Part shown: positions 25,763 to 39,247 of the stretch, piece after piece
Layout: each line of letters starts with the position of its first letter
Numbering within the stretch: the stretch's first letter is position 1
Assembly: GCA_025201705.1 (NCBI GenBank)
Contig: MU616584.1
Span: forward strand, 1 to 64,000
Reading direction: 5' to 3'
Origin: Dissophora ornata
Lineage: Eukaryota > Mortierellomycota > Mortierellomycetes > Mortierellales > Mortierellaceae
Length of the DNA stretch: 64,000 nt
Translations under genes and position numbers: made by a program
The notes under the pieces: model-generated
Database searches by the model: none
What the model saw: the letters and a program-made list of their open reading frames with translations, nothing else
What the model was told of the DNA's origin: nothing

Positions 25763-26646
25763 ATGGGAAAGAAGGCAAAGCAGGACGTTCCTTTGCACAA
25801 GGTTATCATGGTCGGCTCAGGAGGTGTTGGGAAATCCGCTCTGACCCTCCAGTACATGTACGGCGACTTTGTGGAGGAATACGACCCCACCAAAGCGGAT
25901 TCGTACAGGAAAAAGATCACACTCGATAGCCAGCCCTGCCAAATCGATATTTTGGATACGGCAGGCCAGGAGGAGTATGCTGCTGTAAGTGATGTTTTGT
26001 TGTTCTTTCTTGATGCCAATGTGCTGAAGATCGTTCGCTGTGGACCATGCAGCTGTTATTGCAAGTCTTCTATCCTCCAAATGCGCCGTGACTGCCTCAT
26101 CTTTGTCATTGCAGTAAGTCTACCTCTAACACTTTGTGCACGGCGCCTCGCTTTTCTCTTCAACTAGATCCGCGATAACTACTATCGATCAGGGGAGGGC
26201 TTTCTTTGTGTATTCTCAATCTGCGAGTACGAGTCCTTCCTGCACACTCAAGAGTTCAAGGACCAAATCTCCCGGGTCCTAGACGACGATAAGGTAACTT
26301 CCGATCACTGAACTAAGCTTTCAGCAAGATGTGGGCTGAAGTGAATGCCCTATCGCCTACCTAACGCCTAACATGCCCCTCCCTCCCAACTCCCAATTTC
26401 ACTGAAAAGGTCCCTTTCATCCTCGTCGGCAACAAGGCAGACTTGGGCCAGCTACGAAAAGTGAACCCGGAAGAGGCGGCTGCGAGGGCCGCAGAATGGA
26501 ACTGCCGTTATATTGAAACCTCGGCCAAGACGAGACAGAACGTCGAGGAGGTCTATGCGGGCTTGATGAGACAGATCCAGAACCGGAAGGCCGGAGTGAA
26601 TGATAGAGAGCGGAAGAACAAGAAAGGGAAATGTGTTATTCTCTAA
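25763..26646 (+). CDS. Ral-type small GTPase of the Ras family
   Basis: Three exons, 25763-25984, 26168-26293 and 26410-26646, give 194 residues. The P-loop is GSGGVGKS (18-25), switch I is [11 protein letters not shown], switch [10 protein letters not shown], with the NKAD and ETSAK guanine-binding motifs intact. The [18 protein letters not shown] start, TKADSYRKK (animal Ral has the same, whereas Ras has T.EDSYRKQ) and the [16 protein letters not shown] block point to Ral rather than Ras or Rap. The protein ends in a Lys-rich stretch and CVIL, a CaaL box for geranylgeranylation, so it should be membrane bound. In animals Ral acts on the exocyst; a role in polarised growth is likely here but inferred. 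Bakers' and fission yeast lack a clear Ral, as far as I know. Confidence 0.9.
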
Positions 26647-27583
26647 ACAGACTCCAGAGAAAGGAAATAGTGGAAGTGAAGGGAATTATAGATAGGAACC
26701 TGCCGCAAACCAAAGCGAGGCTGCTTGCACAGATAGGCATGTATGTTGCAAACGCGAGCAGCGTATACACTTATAATCTAATCTAGTTTTCCCCCCCCCC
26801 TTTTAATAATAATTATCGTAATCTAATAGCCGACGACGGGGTGGAACGGAGGTGGGGTAATTCATCTCTAGACAACTTTCGCAGTAGCCTCTAACTCAAA
26901 AATAACAACTACCGTCAAGGATTTGTAATGGCGCATTTACCAATCAATGCCTTGGTGTGCAGGTCCCCAATGCTCATATTTCAAAGCTGTGTCCCCCGCC
27001 CGAAACTGAAGACTTTTGCACGTATCGGTGCGTTAAGGGGAAGTTACCGAGAACAAAAAACAATAAGGTTCAGGAGGGGATAGAAAAGCGAGTAAGAAAA
27101 AAGAATCTATTGTGCTCCTGAACACCTATACGCATGAAATAAATAGGTCTTGATCAGACGGAAAGAGGGGCGTGAAAGTAGAACAGGAAGAGGAAAAGCA
27201 CACACAACATACACACAAAGAAAATACATGGTTTCTGATCATGGGTAGAGTAGCCTCCAAATTTTGATCCGCAGACCTAAAATTGAAGAAAGAATTCGTG
27301 GCGCATTAGGACAATCTCTCCTTGAGTATGTAAGCGCGGCAAGCGGCCTAACAATTGACCGAGCAAGCAGAAAACAGAACAAAATTCGTAACGCGATTTC
27401 GTTGAGCTGCATGAGCGTCTTGTGTGAGTTTTAAGCTCTTGTTTCTTTGGGCGTTAAGTTGTTTTGCCATGCGCGATCATCACCATCCATCTGCATACTG
27501 TAGTATCTACATTCCTAAGGTAACCTAGGGAAAAGGGGGAAATGCAAGATGCATATGCGTCAAATGATCTTGCGGACTAGGGC

Positions 27584-27630
<47 letters not shown>

Positions 27631-30600
27631 ACAAGCGATCATTGATCAACAGCAATCCAGCGCGTCCAGCAAGCCCTCTCCCTCGCACCCCAGCACATTG
27701 GAAAATAGTCAGGAAAAGGCTGTTTGTGCGACAAAAGTAATTCAAAAATAACGCAGTGACTTTTGTGGCGAAGGGGAAAGACAAAAGAAAACAAAAACTA
27801 AAGGTCGCGCAGCTGAAACGATGCATCAGCTTTCACAGGGCAAGAAAGAAAAAAAGTAACCAAAAACAGATTTGAATAAAGGAGAGCGGCCTAGGCTTTC
27901 AATTTTTTTGGCATGGCATGGCTCTTTTTAATGCTCAAAGCCGTATAATAATAATCATGCTGATGATAATACATGCAAGATGTACTGTGCAACGCGGGAA
28001 TGAATGGGATCGAGTTGGAGAGGAAAACACGACCACACCGCTAATTTCTGTCACAGTTTTCTGGATGGAACATGGGCGGAGAGGAAGCACCATCAGTTTA
28101 GCGCCGATCTCGAGAACAGAAGATAATCCAAATGGCAGTGCAAAAATAAAGCGAGGATGGTGCCTGAATATGGTAATGTAAGGTCCTTAGTTTGTTGCAT
28201 TTCCTCCATGCATTGTGCACCACGAAGAAAATTGCCCCGCTTTGCTGATGGCCAGGGATCCTTTTTAACGTTCAGTCTTTTAATGAGTACATCGTTTTGT
28301 GATCCTTCCGGCCTTCACATGGACGTTTGTCCCGCAAAGAAGTCTCAAAATATATATTTAACTGGGAAAAAAACAAGTCAAGGATCGGCGTAAATTCGCA
28401 GTATCTGTGGAGAGCGTTGACATCTCGGCCATACCTTCTGTCTGCTCTCTCGGGCCTCCTTTAAAGTTTGTAGATGCGCAACTTGAACGAAAGCAGCTCC
28501 GGTTCTTGAGCAGCTCAGCTATCGGACATGGATGATTGGGGGAGCGAGATGATATACATACTTTTGCGGTACGGGTACGTGAAAGGGTGCATCCTGTTTA
28601 TCATGTTCGAGGAATATGTTGGGTAGGATGAGAGGTTGCCGAGAGCAGCTGCAGCGAAGGAAAGAAACAAAGAGATTTTTTTTAATTCGCATTTGATATC
28701 ATTTTTCCATGAATTTAAAGTGCCAGTACAACGAAAATGGTGGCGTTCCTCGTTTCTCGTTCAGTGTATTTTAGTTTCCGGCGAAGTGAGGTCTCGTTCC
28801 TCTTTGGTTGTTTGAAGTTGGTTTCAGACAAGACTAAGGCCGGGAGACGCGATTAGTACAGATTAGTACTGTACAGGGACCAGTCTGGTCATTCGGCCAA
28901 GAACAGCTTCGGTCGCTTGTTTTCTGTTGACAATGTTCTCATTTTAAAAAACAATACAGTGTCAAAACAAATATGCAAGCCAAGGGTGGACGGATTCTTT
29001 CCACCAAACAATTACGATACCCCTTTCCTGTTCGAGATAGCTCCCCAGAGCCTAGAAGGCAGGAACGGATTATTGACGTCGTCCAACAGACCCATCAATT
29101 TTGTGTCAGTACGCATGGAACTCGCTCTCCCTCTCCCTCCACATCACCTTGTCGTTCTCGATCCGCCCCCTGCGTCGCTACTCTATCTCGCCTCCCTGTA
29201 AATCTTTCGACTCAACAGTACAGTAGACTGCATAAACACATCGCGGAAACACTCGGGAAATTAGAACATTTAAAGAGTCATCATGAATATTAAACAAGGT
29301 TTAAAAATGAGTTCCAAAATGACAATGCACTACAAGTGACGGTGTGCGCAACAGACAACAGCAAAGGTCTGGAGAGTTCTGCGTGCAATAGACTATCTAT
29401 GCTCAGCACACCTTCGTTTTCTTCGAACGCAGACACGTATTAGACTGTTTTGCTGGGGATAGGAGGTCATACACGTAAACACAAGGAGAGAGGGATTCAA
29501 CTACTTCATCGTACAATTACATGTACCCCGATAACAAAATGCAAAAGCGGAGTGAACTATGGCGGGTCTTGATGTTGCGCACAAATAGGCCTAGCGGCAA
29601 AGTAGGTGTAGCCCAGGGTGTTGGATTTCAGCCTCGCGACCGATAAAGCAGCAGCCTATCGTTTACTATAGGTCATCCTACACTCTACGCTCTCACTTTA
29701 ATGAACAAGAGGCAACCGTTCAAGCATGGCTCTCGCGTTGACCAAAACGCACGGCATGGTCAATGAACCTCATTGTGTACAAACTTTTCAATCAAACACT
29801 GACGTATTTTTGCCCAAGCGCCGATTTTAAGAGAAGGAATCCGCGAACGCAATTTCATGAGGCGACCGTTTGGGCGAGGAGGGGTTTGCAGGTGTCCCAA
29901 ATGCGCGATCAGTAAGTCGAGCAGCAGTTGTCACATACCACATCGATCCCACCACGTTCTTCAGGATAAACTCCTTGTGGGCATGCTCCCCCTATCTTCA
30001 CGATTCAACTTTAATCAAGAATGAGGTGATCAATCGATTGATTGGTGTCACTTGGCAGGATACAGACGATCCCACAAGAGCCAGCGTTTTTCGAGGCGCT
30101 TTTCGACAATACATCGAGTCTTGGACTGGGATGCCAAGATCTACGCCGTAGATACGGTGGACACAGATGCCAGCACAGAGGGATGTGGGAAAGTGCAGAC
30201 TGGCAGAGTAGATGCAGACAGTCGGTGACTGCGAGGTGCCTCGTCCAGTGGTTCTGCTCGCCCAGATTTTCTCACACTCGAGTAGGCGATTGACCAATCA
30301 CAGGCGAAGACGCTCCTGGGCACTGCGTGCTTGCTTCGATTTCGGATCTTGATTTTCATTCATTTCAATTGATTCGTTCGTTCATTTGAGGGCCGTTTGT
30401 TTACACGCTCTGACATGTCTTGTTATTCATTCCGATTCAGTCACCCGTTGGACGTGAGTGTCGCATCCTATTGTGTAATTGTAAAAAACAAAACTTTTCC
30501 GAGCAAGTGTTCCTTTGATATTCTTGATCCAGTCTCAACTTCGCCACAGCAAACACTCCCTTGGTCCGACCAATTACAGCATCAGGTTATAGTTTGCGTC

Positions 30601-33600
30601 CTTTGTCATATTTTTTTACTCTACCACAATGACAGCTCTTTACCCTACAACCCCCTCAACTTTACTTTTCTCTCCCTCCATCCGATCTCTCTGCTCTGCA
30701 CCGTACATACCGAGATGGGTTTTCGCATATTTTATTCTATTTTTTCTTTTCTTTTTTGGTTTTGGTTTTGTTATTTTCGTTGGCGTGCGTGATCATCCTA
30801 AGACAGAGTGCCCGGACAAAACAGATCGGCAGTGACCTTCAAGGCCAAATCTGACTGATATTTCAGTTCTATTTGACTTTGGCCCCATCTGACAGGGTAC
30901 ATCCAGACCAGATACTCCCAGATGAGATGGACTGCTGCCAATCACAAAAAATAGGGCGACACTGAAAGAGAACGATCGGATGTGAGTATCCTGCACCCCT
31001 TTGACAGCAGCTGACGAAACCCACATGGAGCACTGATGTAGAACACATCTGCAGGTTTGTGAATTTGCCAACAGAGGGCGGGTGGTCACGACAGAAAAGG
31101 AAAGGAATACCAGAACTCCCCTTGAAAACTCGGAGTTTTACTCCATAGTCAAGAGTACGTGGTGTTGCTCCATGTCTTCGCATTCATTTGAACCCCCCTT
31201 TTTCTTTCTCTTGGACCCACATTGTTTGTGTCCCTTGGTTCTCATGGGTCTAGACAGTCTCTCCACTCCATTCGTTCACTCATCCATCGGGTGGCCGTTG
31301 TTTCCGGGCATTGCACAGGTGTAAACAAAGCTGATCGAGTCAGACGTCCAAAACCTGTTAAGATGAACATGATGCGCCAATCAACAGAGCAAACACAAGG
31401 GGGGATAGAGGCGTTTGCAGGCTGAGAGACATACGCCATGAACGTTAACAACGAACCCGAACAACAGAAAGAGGACTATAGAATGGGAAAAGTCGGACCA
31501 GGCCTTCATTTTTCAGTTTCTTTATTACTGAATCAGGAATGCCGCCATGAGGCAAGAACGATAAAATAGAAAAGAATATGTGTAAAAAAATAAATAAAAA
31601 AAGGGCTGGCGGAGAGCACGGTACCGCTCAAGGCATGGTCGCTGTCACTCATGGAGTCATGATCTCGCGTATCCCTCTGCACGTACGCCAACACAAACAA
31701 CAACAGCAAGTCATCAGAAACAACAAACAACAACAGGAACAGGTGCAGGTAAATAACAGAGCGTAAGCAACTATTCTTTGCAGTCAACCCCTTTATCCAG
31801 TCCACACCATAGACATCGAACAGTGGACTACATATGTGGGTCACCCCTGTCGATCAAAAGCCGCCCTACTGTCGAATGTAGACTGACTTTGGCATTCCCT
31901 CTCCACCTTCTCCCATCCTTTGACGCCACGATGTTTAAAGTAACCAATAAACGCAAATAAACAAAAGAAAGAACGTGCATGGCAACTATTTCGGGTATGA
32001 ACTTGTCCTTCCGTGATTCCAGCCGACGATTCATGGCGTGCTGCGCCAGGGAAGGCGATGCAGTCGAATACTGGTGCTGTGGGCTGCAGAGAGAGTATTT
32101 TGTGTCTTGTTGATACTGCAGCTCCAGGTCGTCCAAGAACACGGTAACACTTTCGGCTACCACTTAATTCACTCTTTATTTTAATATGCAGGTGGAAGCG
32201 ATCATGGCGGATGGATACGATAAACAAGATGTGGACTTTACAAACATCGACGATGGCGTTGCAACAAACAGTAATGCGGAATCGTACAAGAGGGAAATGG
32301 CTTGATGTCTCTTGATTCATAAGTTGGTGTAGAAAAAAGGACCGAGAATTGAATAGAACTTTAACTTCTTTCGCCAACCTACGAGATGCGGACCAAAGGG
32401 AATACGCATATGAAAGAGGGAGCAGAGTGCCACATAGCTAATCCCCCGAGCAGATATTTCTCTTCGCCTGTTGTCTGGTTACAGTAGCATGGGCTACTGC
32501 CCACATTTCCTAGTCGTCTGGTATGACTACTCCATGACCAGGATGTGTAAGATCTGCCCTCTGGATGTCACCGTCCGTCTGAACAGTACATTCATGTACA
32601 GCACTGTAATCAAAGATGCACGTCGTCCATCTTTTTGTTCATTTAAAGTCTCGCTATTCATTCAGTCGACTCTTCAAACTATAACTCGCATACATCGGCA
32701 CATACACAAAACAAAGGTCTTCTTGTTTTGACATCGGCGCTGGTACCCGCGGGGAAATTTGAGAGTGAGACGCCATTGAGAGAGAGAGAATTTAAAGTAT
32801 CCTTAATGCACATGAGAGCGGAAAGGTGGGAAGATCATTCTCGCTCAACACTATTGAATTGACGAGTCGCGTTCGTTGACGATGAGTCGTATGTGAACGA
32901 ACGGAGCTTGCAGGATCTGGCTCTGGCTCCCTTGCTTCTAGCTCGTCCCTGGCTGGCTCAATGGCTTATTTCAATCCCATCCATAAACCCCTTTAGAAAC
33001 AGTAAAGTACGGAAATAAATATAAAGGGCGGCTGGATCCCTTCTACTTCTCATCCTCCATTTGCTCCTGTTGTGTGTTTTAATGGCTGTTTTTTTCTTTT
33101 CTTTTTGTCATTTTATTCATTATTTCACGCCATTCATCTCATCAACACAGCCATTTCTTTCCCCACCTATTTTTTTGTTCTTCCTCTCCACTCTCTCCTC
33201 TTCCACATCCTCCAATCAATAACTCTCTTCATTATCCTCGCCCTTTCAACGCTTCAATCCAGCACATTGCGTACACCACCAGACCATCCATTCCCGCATG
33301 TAGGTCCATACTTCCTCAGCCCTCCACACCTTCACTCCCTTACTCCCTCTTCCTCCCTCTTCCTCCATCACCTCCTCAATTGATTAGTATATCTCAATTG
33401 TTATTCCCCAGGATCGACAGACAACGCCTTCGCTTCACCACGCCTTTAGCATATGTCAACTTGATCGAGCCTCCAGCAATGATGATCACTGGGCAGGAGG
33501 CATGACAGTCCCCCCATTCCCGGCTTTCAGCCATCCACATCCACACATCCACTCATCCACACATTCACACATTCACGCGCCTCTCTCTGCGATCGCACTT

Positions 33601-35433
33601 CTCAGTCCCTCACACATTCATGCCAGAGCACAGCGTCCCATGCTCCTCCGCATGCATGACTCAATATCACCCAGTCCATTTGAACCTATCGCAAGGATGA
33701 TAAACGTCGTTGTGTCCAGAAAGCATACTGCAGATTTTGGATGGTGTTATTTAATGGGGAAGGATCGCCTTTCGTCTTTGACGTTTGCGTACCGTCTTTT
33801 GGGGGTGGCATAGGATAAACCAGGGAAACGGCTGAGAAAAATTGGCTATCGGATGTCATAGAAACTCTTTCGAGCAGAACAGGCTGGGGAGCTGGCGGAA
33901 AGGTTACTATATTTAATATTGTTGGATTGAATAGGAGCTGACCGGGTGGACGGAGCACAAAAAAAAATGAACGGACGCAACGTAGCGAACTGTCTCGTTC
34001 TTGTTGGTTCTTGCTCGCTCCGTCCAACCGTCGGTCTCTGCTACTTTGGTGGACATTCACGTTCACATTCACATTCGCACCTCTCCTTCTCATTCACAAA
34101 GTTGCAATCGTCCTTCCCTCCTCACTTTAGTCTCATCCATTCTTCTTCCGCTCCTACCTTTGTCGCCTACCCGCTCTGCGCCGCATGTCTTGGCCTTGAC
34201 TATTCGTGCCTTTTCAACATCCCCTGGCACACATCCCTCGATCCGCTATCCACAGCCTTCACAGCCGAAGTTTTTCTCTGAAAAGTGCTCTGATGTACGC
34301 TCTACAGACCAAATTCATCCACACCCCTTTTTTCCCCTCATTCTGATTTTCCACGAGATAAAGGAATATCAACAAAAAAAACAGGTACAACTGTTTACCG
34401 CGTCTGGCATGGCAGGCACATGCCACACAGTGCTCATGGGGTTGTTAATATCCGATCTAGACTACGGACTCCCCACCAACGGCTTTTTCTTCTTTTTGTT
34501 CTGCCTGAACCCCCGTATGCTCTTGTGCAACCCTTTGGAAAGACTTATGTTCTATCAAGCAATCTCATCTTGCGATTGCGGTATCTGAGTGTTGTTGACA
34601 CCACCCGTTGGGTGTCTACTGCCATAGATGCGACATTGAGCTTCGGTTAACCGTTTTCTGCGCTTCAGTCATATTCCTGCATCATCGACTCGAGCGCTGG
34701 ATTCTGGACCGCTCCTCTGTGCGAGGGAACACTGACCCGATTCGAAAAAGATCGATCCTGTGCGCATCTCTCTCCCCTCTCCCTTGTGGGTGATATTATT
34801 ACATCGTTCTCAATGACATTCCCCCCCCTTTAATTCGTTCTTTGGACAGACTGCACTACAACGAGGAAAAACAACAAAAAACTAGAGCTGTGCATGTGCG
34901 TGTCTGCGTGGAGAGGCGATGGTGTGGTTGTTTTGTTTGTGGATGGAAGAGAAGACACAGGCGACCATGGGTGGGTGAAGAGACAACGACAGTGGATAAT
35001 TGATACTGTCCACTGTTTTTTCTTTGGACAAGACTTATTCCAACAAATCAAAACATGCGTATTACTCATGCCAATTCAATATTCCGGACCATTCCACGTA
35101 TCAACTAGACTCGTAAGCACAACGAGACGCCGCTCGTCACACACTACCCTGGTTTATTCCCTGGTACGATCCACGCCGCGCAAGGTATCATCGCCTCTGG
35201 ATTGCCCGATTGCGCTGTTCCCTCTCCACGTTTTGCAGTTTCCATCTATTTGTCCCGCCGCGACTTTAATTCTTTTTTTACACTCCTCGTTCTCTCTGTC
35301 GCCATCCTTCAACACTTTCGCCAGCTCCACCTTCATTTTTCAAGTCTTTGAGTTCCCGTTATCCACCGTTACACCCTGTCAAGGTTACCCTCGTTCAATA
35401 ACTCAATGCACACTAACACAGCCTTCTTGTGTG
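26647..35433. other. Long gene-poor region upstream of the tandem-domain regulator
   Basis: About 8.8 kb with no gene I can support. It holds a 43-base A tract (27586-27628). Pyrimidine-rich plus-strand stretches (33040-33420, 34040-34290, 35250-35400) look like leader or promoter DNA of the gene at 35434. Several short frames exist, the most protein-like being on the minus strand at about 32160-31985 (see findings). A frame in phase with the regulator stays open from 34894, but its composition is non-coding. No tRNA or rRNA was recognised by eye. Confidence 0.45.
27586..27628. repeat. Poly(A) tract
   Basis: 43 consecutive A. It lies 940 bases past the Ral gene. No coding frame or target-site duplication was noticed beside it. 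Confidence 0.9.
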
Positions 35434-38400
35434 ATGTCTTCTACTAGACTTGTTCCTGCTGATCCAAAGATACTGCCAGATCGACACGACATGGCTGATT
35501 CCACTCATACGCAGACGCCGTCTCCTGCAACGTCTGCGAACAAACCAATGGCAGGCAACAGTCCATCGCCTGCGCCTTCTCTTTCTTCGACCTCTGTTGT
35601 GCCATCCGCAGCCAAAGATCTCGAGCGAGATCAAACCGACGACAATTTAAACGTCCGCCACCATCAGCGTAGCTACTCAAATAGTGAGCACCATCAGCAG
35701 CCTCTATCGCCACGGCATTCTCGACATTCGCCCAGCTCTGGCCCCACAGCTCCAGGCTCATATGGCGAACCCCATCAACGGATGCAGGAACAGCGGTCAT
35801 ATTACGCCCCAGGATCTGGTCAGGAATATGGCACACCATGGTCCCAGCAGCCGCATGCCAGGGATGGCAGCTACGCTGACCCTCGTGAGCGGTACCCGCC
35901 AGCAAGGTACAAACCGATTAGGCCGATTCGTGTTGAGTTTGTAGTTTTGGACGGCGTATGATTAGGCAATCAGGGGTGGTTGAATCGCCTGCGATCTATT
36001 GGTCCATCCGATTTGTTTCGGTTTCTCACTGCAAACAATCCAGCTCCAGTCCACATCCAGTCCAGCCCAGTCTGTGTGAAAACTTGTTTGTGATACATAC
36101 GCATCTGACACATTGACGCGTTCCGCATCACTCCACTTCCATGTCTTTTATGCGATATAGCCCATATAACCAAGAGGCACCCTACTACAACAGCTCAAAT
36201 TGGTCCCGCGCCGAATCCCCCTCCTCGGGCCAGTCTGCCTACAAGCACCTCTCATTCACTCGTCACGGATCAGCACTGCGGCCACGATCTCCGCCATCAA
36301 CATCACAATCCTACTCCTCACACAATTCTGACAGCGCAGTCCAAAGATCATATCCTCCCACTGTACATCACTCGGCCATGCCGCCCTCGCCCGTGGGACC
36401 TATCCCAGGGGCACACCACTCTCCAGAGACATATCAGGCCAAACGTCATCGCATCGACTCAGACTCTGAGGGATACTCGGACCACGAAGCCAGGTATCGC
36501 CATCGTCACGACCAGATCCATGACTCAAAGTCACTTCGAGAGCGGGAGCCCTACCATACATCCCCATATCAGTATGCGGACCCTACTCCTAGCAAGTCCC
36601 ATGGATATGCTGACCCCTCTAGAGATCACCATTCAATGTCGATGTATCCAGCATCTGCGCCTCCTGACGGACTTCCTGCTCTTGCGCCACGACCTTCTCG
36701 GTATAGCATGGAGGAGGATTCCGGGTCAAACAATGCCCATCGCATGCAGCAGCATCCAATGCACACCCAGATCAAGCGGGAAGCCGCATCCGGTACCGAA
36801 CCATTCAAGATCCAGTCGGCTCGCGGAACCCCCAAGGGACCACTTCCTATAGATGTCCAGATCGGCCTATTGAGCAGTGTTCTCAAGCACGACCCTTTCA
36901 ACTGCGCCATTCGCAAAACTACACAGGCTTGGGAGTTGATTTCGAGAGAACAAGGCATCCGCGCCCGAACATGCTCTCGACGATTTGACAATATCATTCA
37001 GGCAAGCATTGCTGGACGCGACCGACCTGTTGGAACGGAAGAGCAGCAGGCGACCAAGAAGAAGCTTCTGGAACAGCTCTTTGAGATGATGAATCAACCC
37101 CAGGCACTCAAGAGGATGCAAAAGAAACGCCGATATCGTTCGGAAGACACGGATAGGCGCCTACTTCAGGAAACCATTCGACTGAACCCGTTTGCACAAA
37201 AAGTCGGCCAAGTGGCCAAGGCCTGGGAAGATGTGCGGGATGCCCTCAATATGAAGGTCCACGCTCGTCAGTGCATCCGTAGAGTCAACCGGATGGTGAA
37301 GCCGTATCAGCTTCGTGAGCGCATGTACAAAGGCAACATTCCCGAGGAGATGAAGGAGGCCAACGATGATCTCGTGAAGCAGGTCATTCAGCTTATGCGC
37401 AGTGCTGGACAGGGCGGTACGCTAGATGACGCCTGCAACTCGAACGACGAAGACAGCAACTCCTGCCTATCGGATTCGGACGAACAAGACCATGATGATC
37501 ACTACATGGACTCGAAAGCGCAGGAGAATGCCCAGGAAGACGATGAGCTGGAGGAGGATGAAGATGAGGATATGCTTTCCCGTAGTGAGTCTGAGCAGCG
37601 CAATGCACAGAGGACCCAGGATGACAGTGCACAGCATGGCGCCACCACGCCTATCTCGCCCACAGCTCCTTCCCAGAACTCACCCTCCACTCAGGCAACG
37701 ACGCCGTCGCTCTCTGCTTCAACCTCTGGACACGCATCTGCCCCAACGACTCCAGCCAAGAGAGGCCGACCTCGCAACCCAGTGTCGACCGCACAGCCCA
37801 ATCGACCTGCTAGTCGTTCTTCTCTGGACAGGACAAGGCATGCACCCGCGCATAGCAACCGCGCCTGGGAAGGAGAGAATGAATCCAAGACTTCGCGTCC
37901 TCTGACTAACGGTAATCTTGAGGATGGATCTGTGAAGCAGACCACCCCACTCTCGTCCCCACTTCCTGCGCATTCGCCTTCTGCTGCTTCTCTTCCAGGC
38001 TCTGGCCATGCCCGCCATTACTCGCAAGGCGAGTATGTCGACTCTAATGAATACAAGAGACACGCAAAGCATGCGCGAACCAGCAGTAGAGGTCCAGACA
38101 TGTCGATAGATTCGGTTCGTGCCCATCATGGTCGCGATAGAGAGGAGCCTGGATACAGATATGGCCACCATGCTGGCAGAGGTTCTGCTATAGACTCGCG
38201 CGGACGTCCCATCTTGCCGCCTTCATCGACTCACGATATCACGGCGGATGGATACAACAGACGTGGACACCATGCTGGCCCAGAGGAGGCGGCCGATTCG
38301 CTAATGTCGCCCTCACCAACAGCTCAGCAGTACCGGGATATGATGAATGAGCTGCGTGGCCTTCGGGAACGTCTCGTGCAGATGGACGAGTTTCGACGTG

Positions 38401-38753
38401 TGGAGATAGATAAGCAGGCGTCAATGATGTACACCATGGAAAAGCTACAGATCCAGATGCAACAACAACAGCAACAGCTCAGCCATTTGCAGAATCAGCT
38501 CCGATATGGATACTCTTCGCAGTCACATCAGCAGGCACCTCCACCACATTCACCTCATCATTCTCATCAACAGCCGCATTCTCAGGGACCTCCAGGGACA
38601 GCTCCAACTTCAGGAGGTCCACCCTCTGGTGGGCGCTATCCTCCTCAGATGGACGGAAGACCTTCAGATCGTCAAGGACCAGAGATGACACACCATGTGT
38701 CATACTCTCGCTCAGATAGTCACTATCCCCCCCGCGACCGCGATCTTCGATAA
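35434..38753 (+). CDS. Putative nuclear regulator with two copies of a basic AWE/CxRR domain, coiled coil at the C-terminus
   Basis: Two exons, 35434-35906 and 36161-38753, give 1021 residues; I do not recognise a named family. Residues 1-380 are Ser/Pro/His/Tyr-rich and disordered. Two related 55-60-residue blocks follow, at about 384-441 and 489-545. Each has a helix with (D/N)PF, then a helix with AWE, then R-x-C-x-RR (first AWELIS and RTCSRRFD, second AWEDVR and RQCIRRVN). Three helices with conserved Trp and basic residues suggest a Myb/SANT-like or other helix-turn-helix DNA-binding fold; this is inference. An acidic stretch (about 580-640) and a Pro/Ser-rich basic region come next. A coiled coil with a Gln run sits near 880-945 (ELRGLRERLVQMDEFRRVEI), suited to dimerisation. 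The 8.8 kb of gene-poor DNA in front is what one sees at regulator genes with complex promoters. Confidence 0.8.
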
Positions 38754-39084
38754 ACCGCCCACTTTTTTTTCTTTTTGTTTTATTTTTCTTCTTTATATAT
38801 ATATTTTTGTTCTGACGAAGCGCTATTTGCTCGTCTCCCTCCCCACTCGCTCTTCTTTTAATATTTCTTCTTTGATCTGCTTCAGTCATTACCGATAGAT
38901 TATTCACATTCGTTCTATCTTGTTTTGTTCTCTTTATTGTTTTTCTCTATACCAACACAAAAAAAAAAAGTTGCTTGTCTATACTCTTTTATTACTACTA
39001 TGTATAGGTTATCTGGGATGCACTCTTAGGCCAAGTTCAATCAAATCCCCCCCCTTCTTGCCTCATCGTGTACATGTACAGTAC

Positions 39085-39090
39085 AATAAA
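39085..39090 (+). terminator. Poly(A) signal of the tandem-domain regulator
   Basis: AATAAA 331 bases after the stop codon; the sequence between is T-rich and holds no gene. The convergent TBC gene ends at 39248. Confidence 0.45.
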
Positions 39091-39247
39091 GTCCATGCTT
39101 AAAAAAATGTCTAGATACTTGGGCTTTAATGACACTTCTGCTCAAACGTGGAATCGTGCGCGTCTAGTGTTGGTTTAAGGCGCGAAAAGCAGCAAACGTC
39201 GCCTTCTTTTTATCACAGATATTACATTTGGGAGAGAATTTCCATAT

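Noticed and set aside
27586..27628. A43 tract considered as the tail of a retroposed element
   Set aside because: No element body, coding frame or flanking duplication seen next to it.
31828..32377. 178-codon minus-strand frame overlapping the protein-like stretch at 32 kb
   Set aside because: Starts with TTG and reads the better stretch in the wrong phase; kept only as a finding in the other phase.
34894..35433. Frame in phase with the tandem-domain regulator stays open 180 codons upstream of its ATG
   Set aside because: Composition is pyrimidine-rich with many Ser/Phe/Leu runs and looks like leader DNA; ATG 35434 begins the consistent protein-like sequence.
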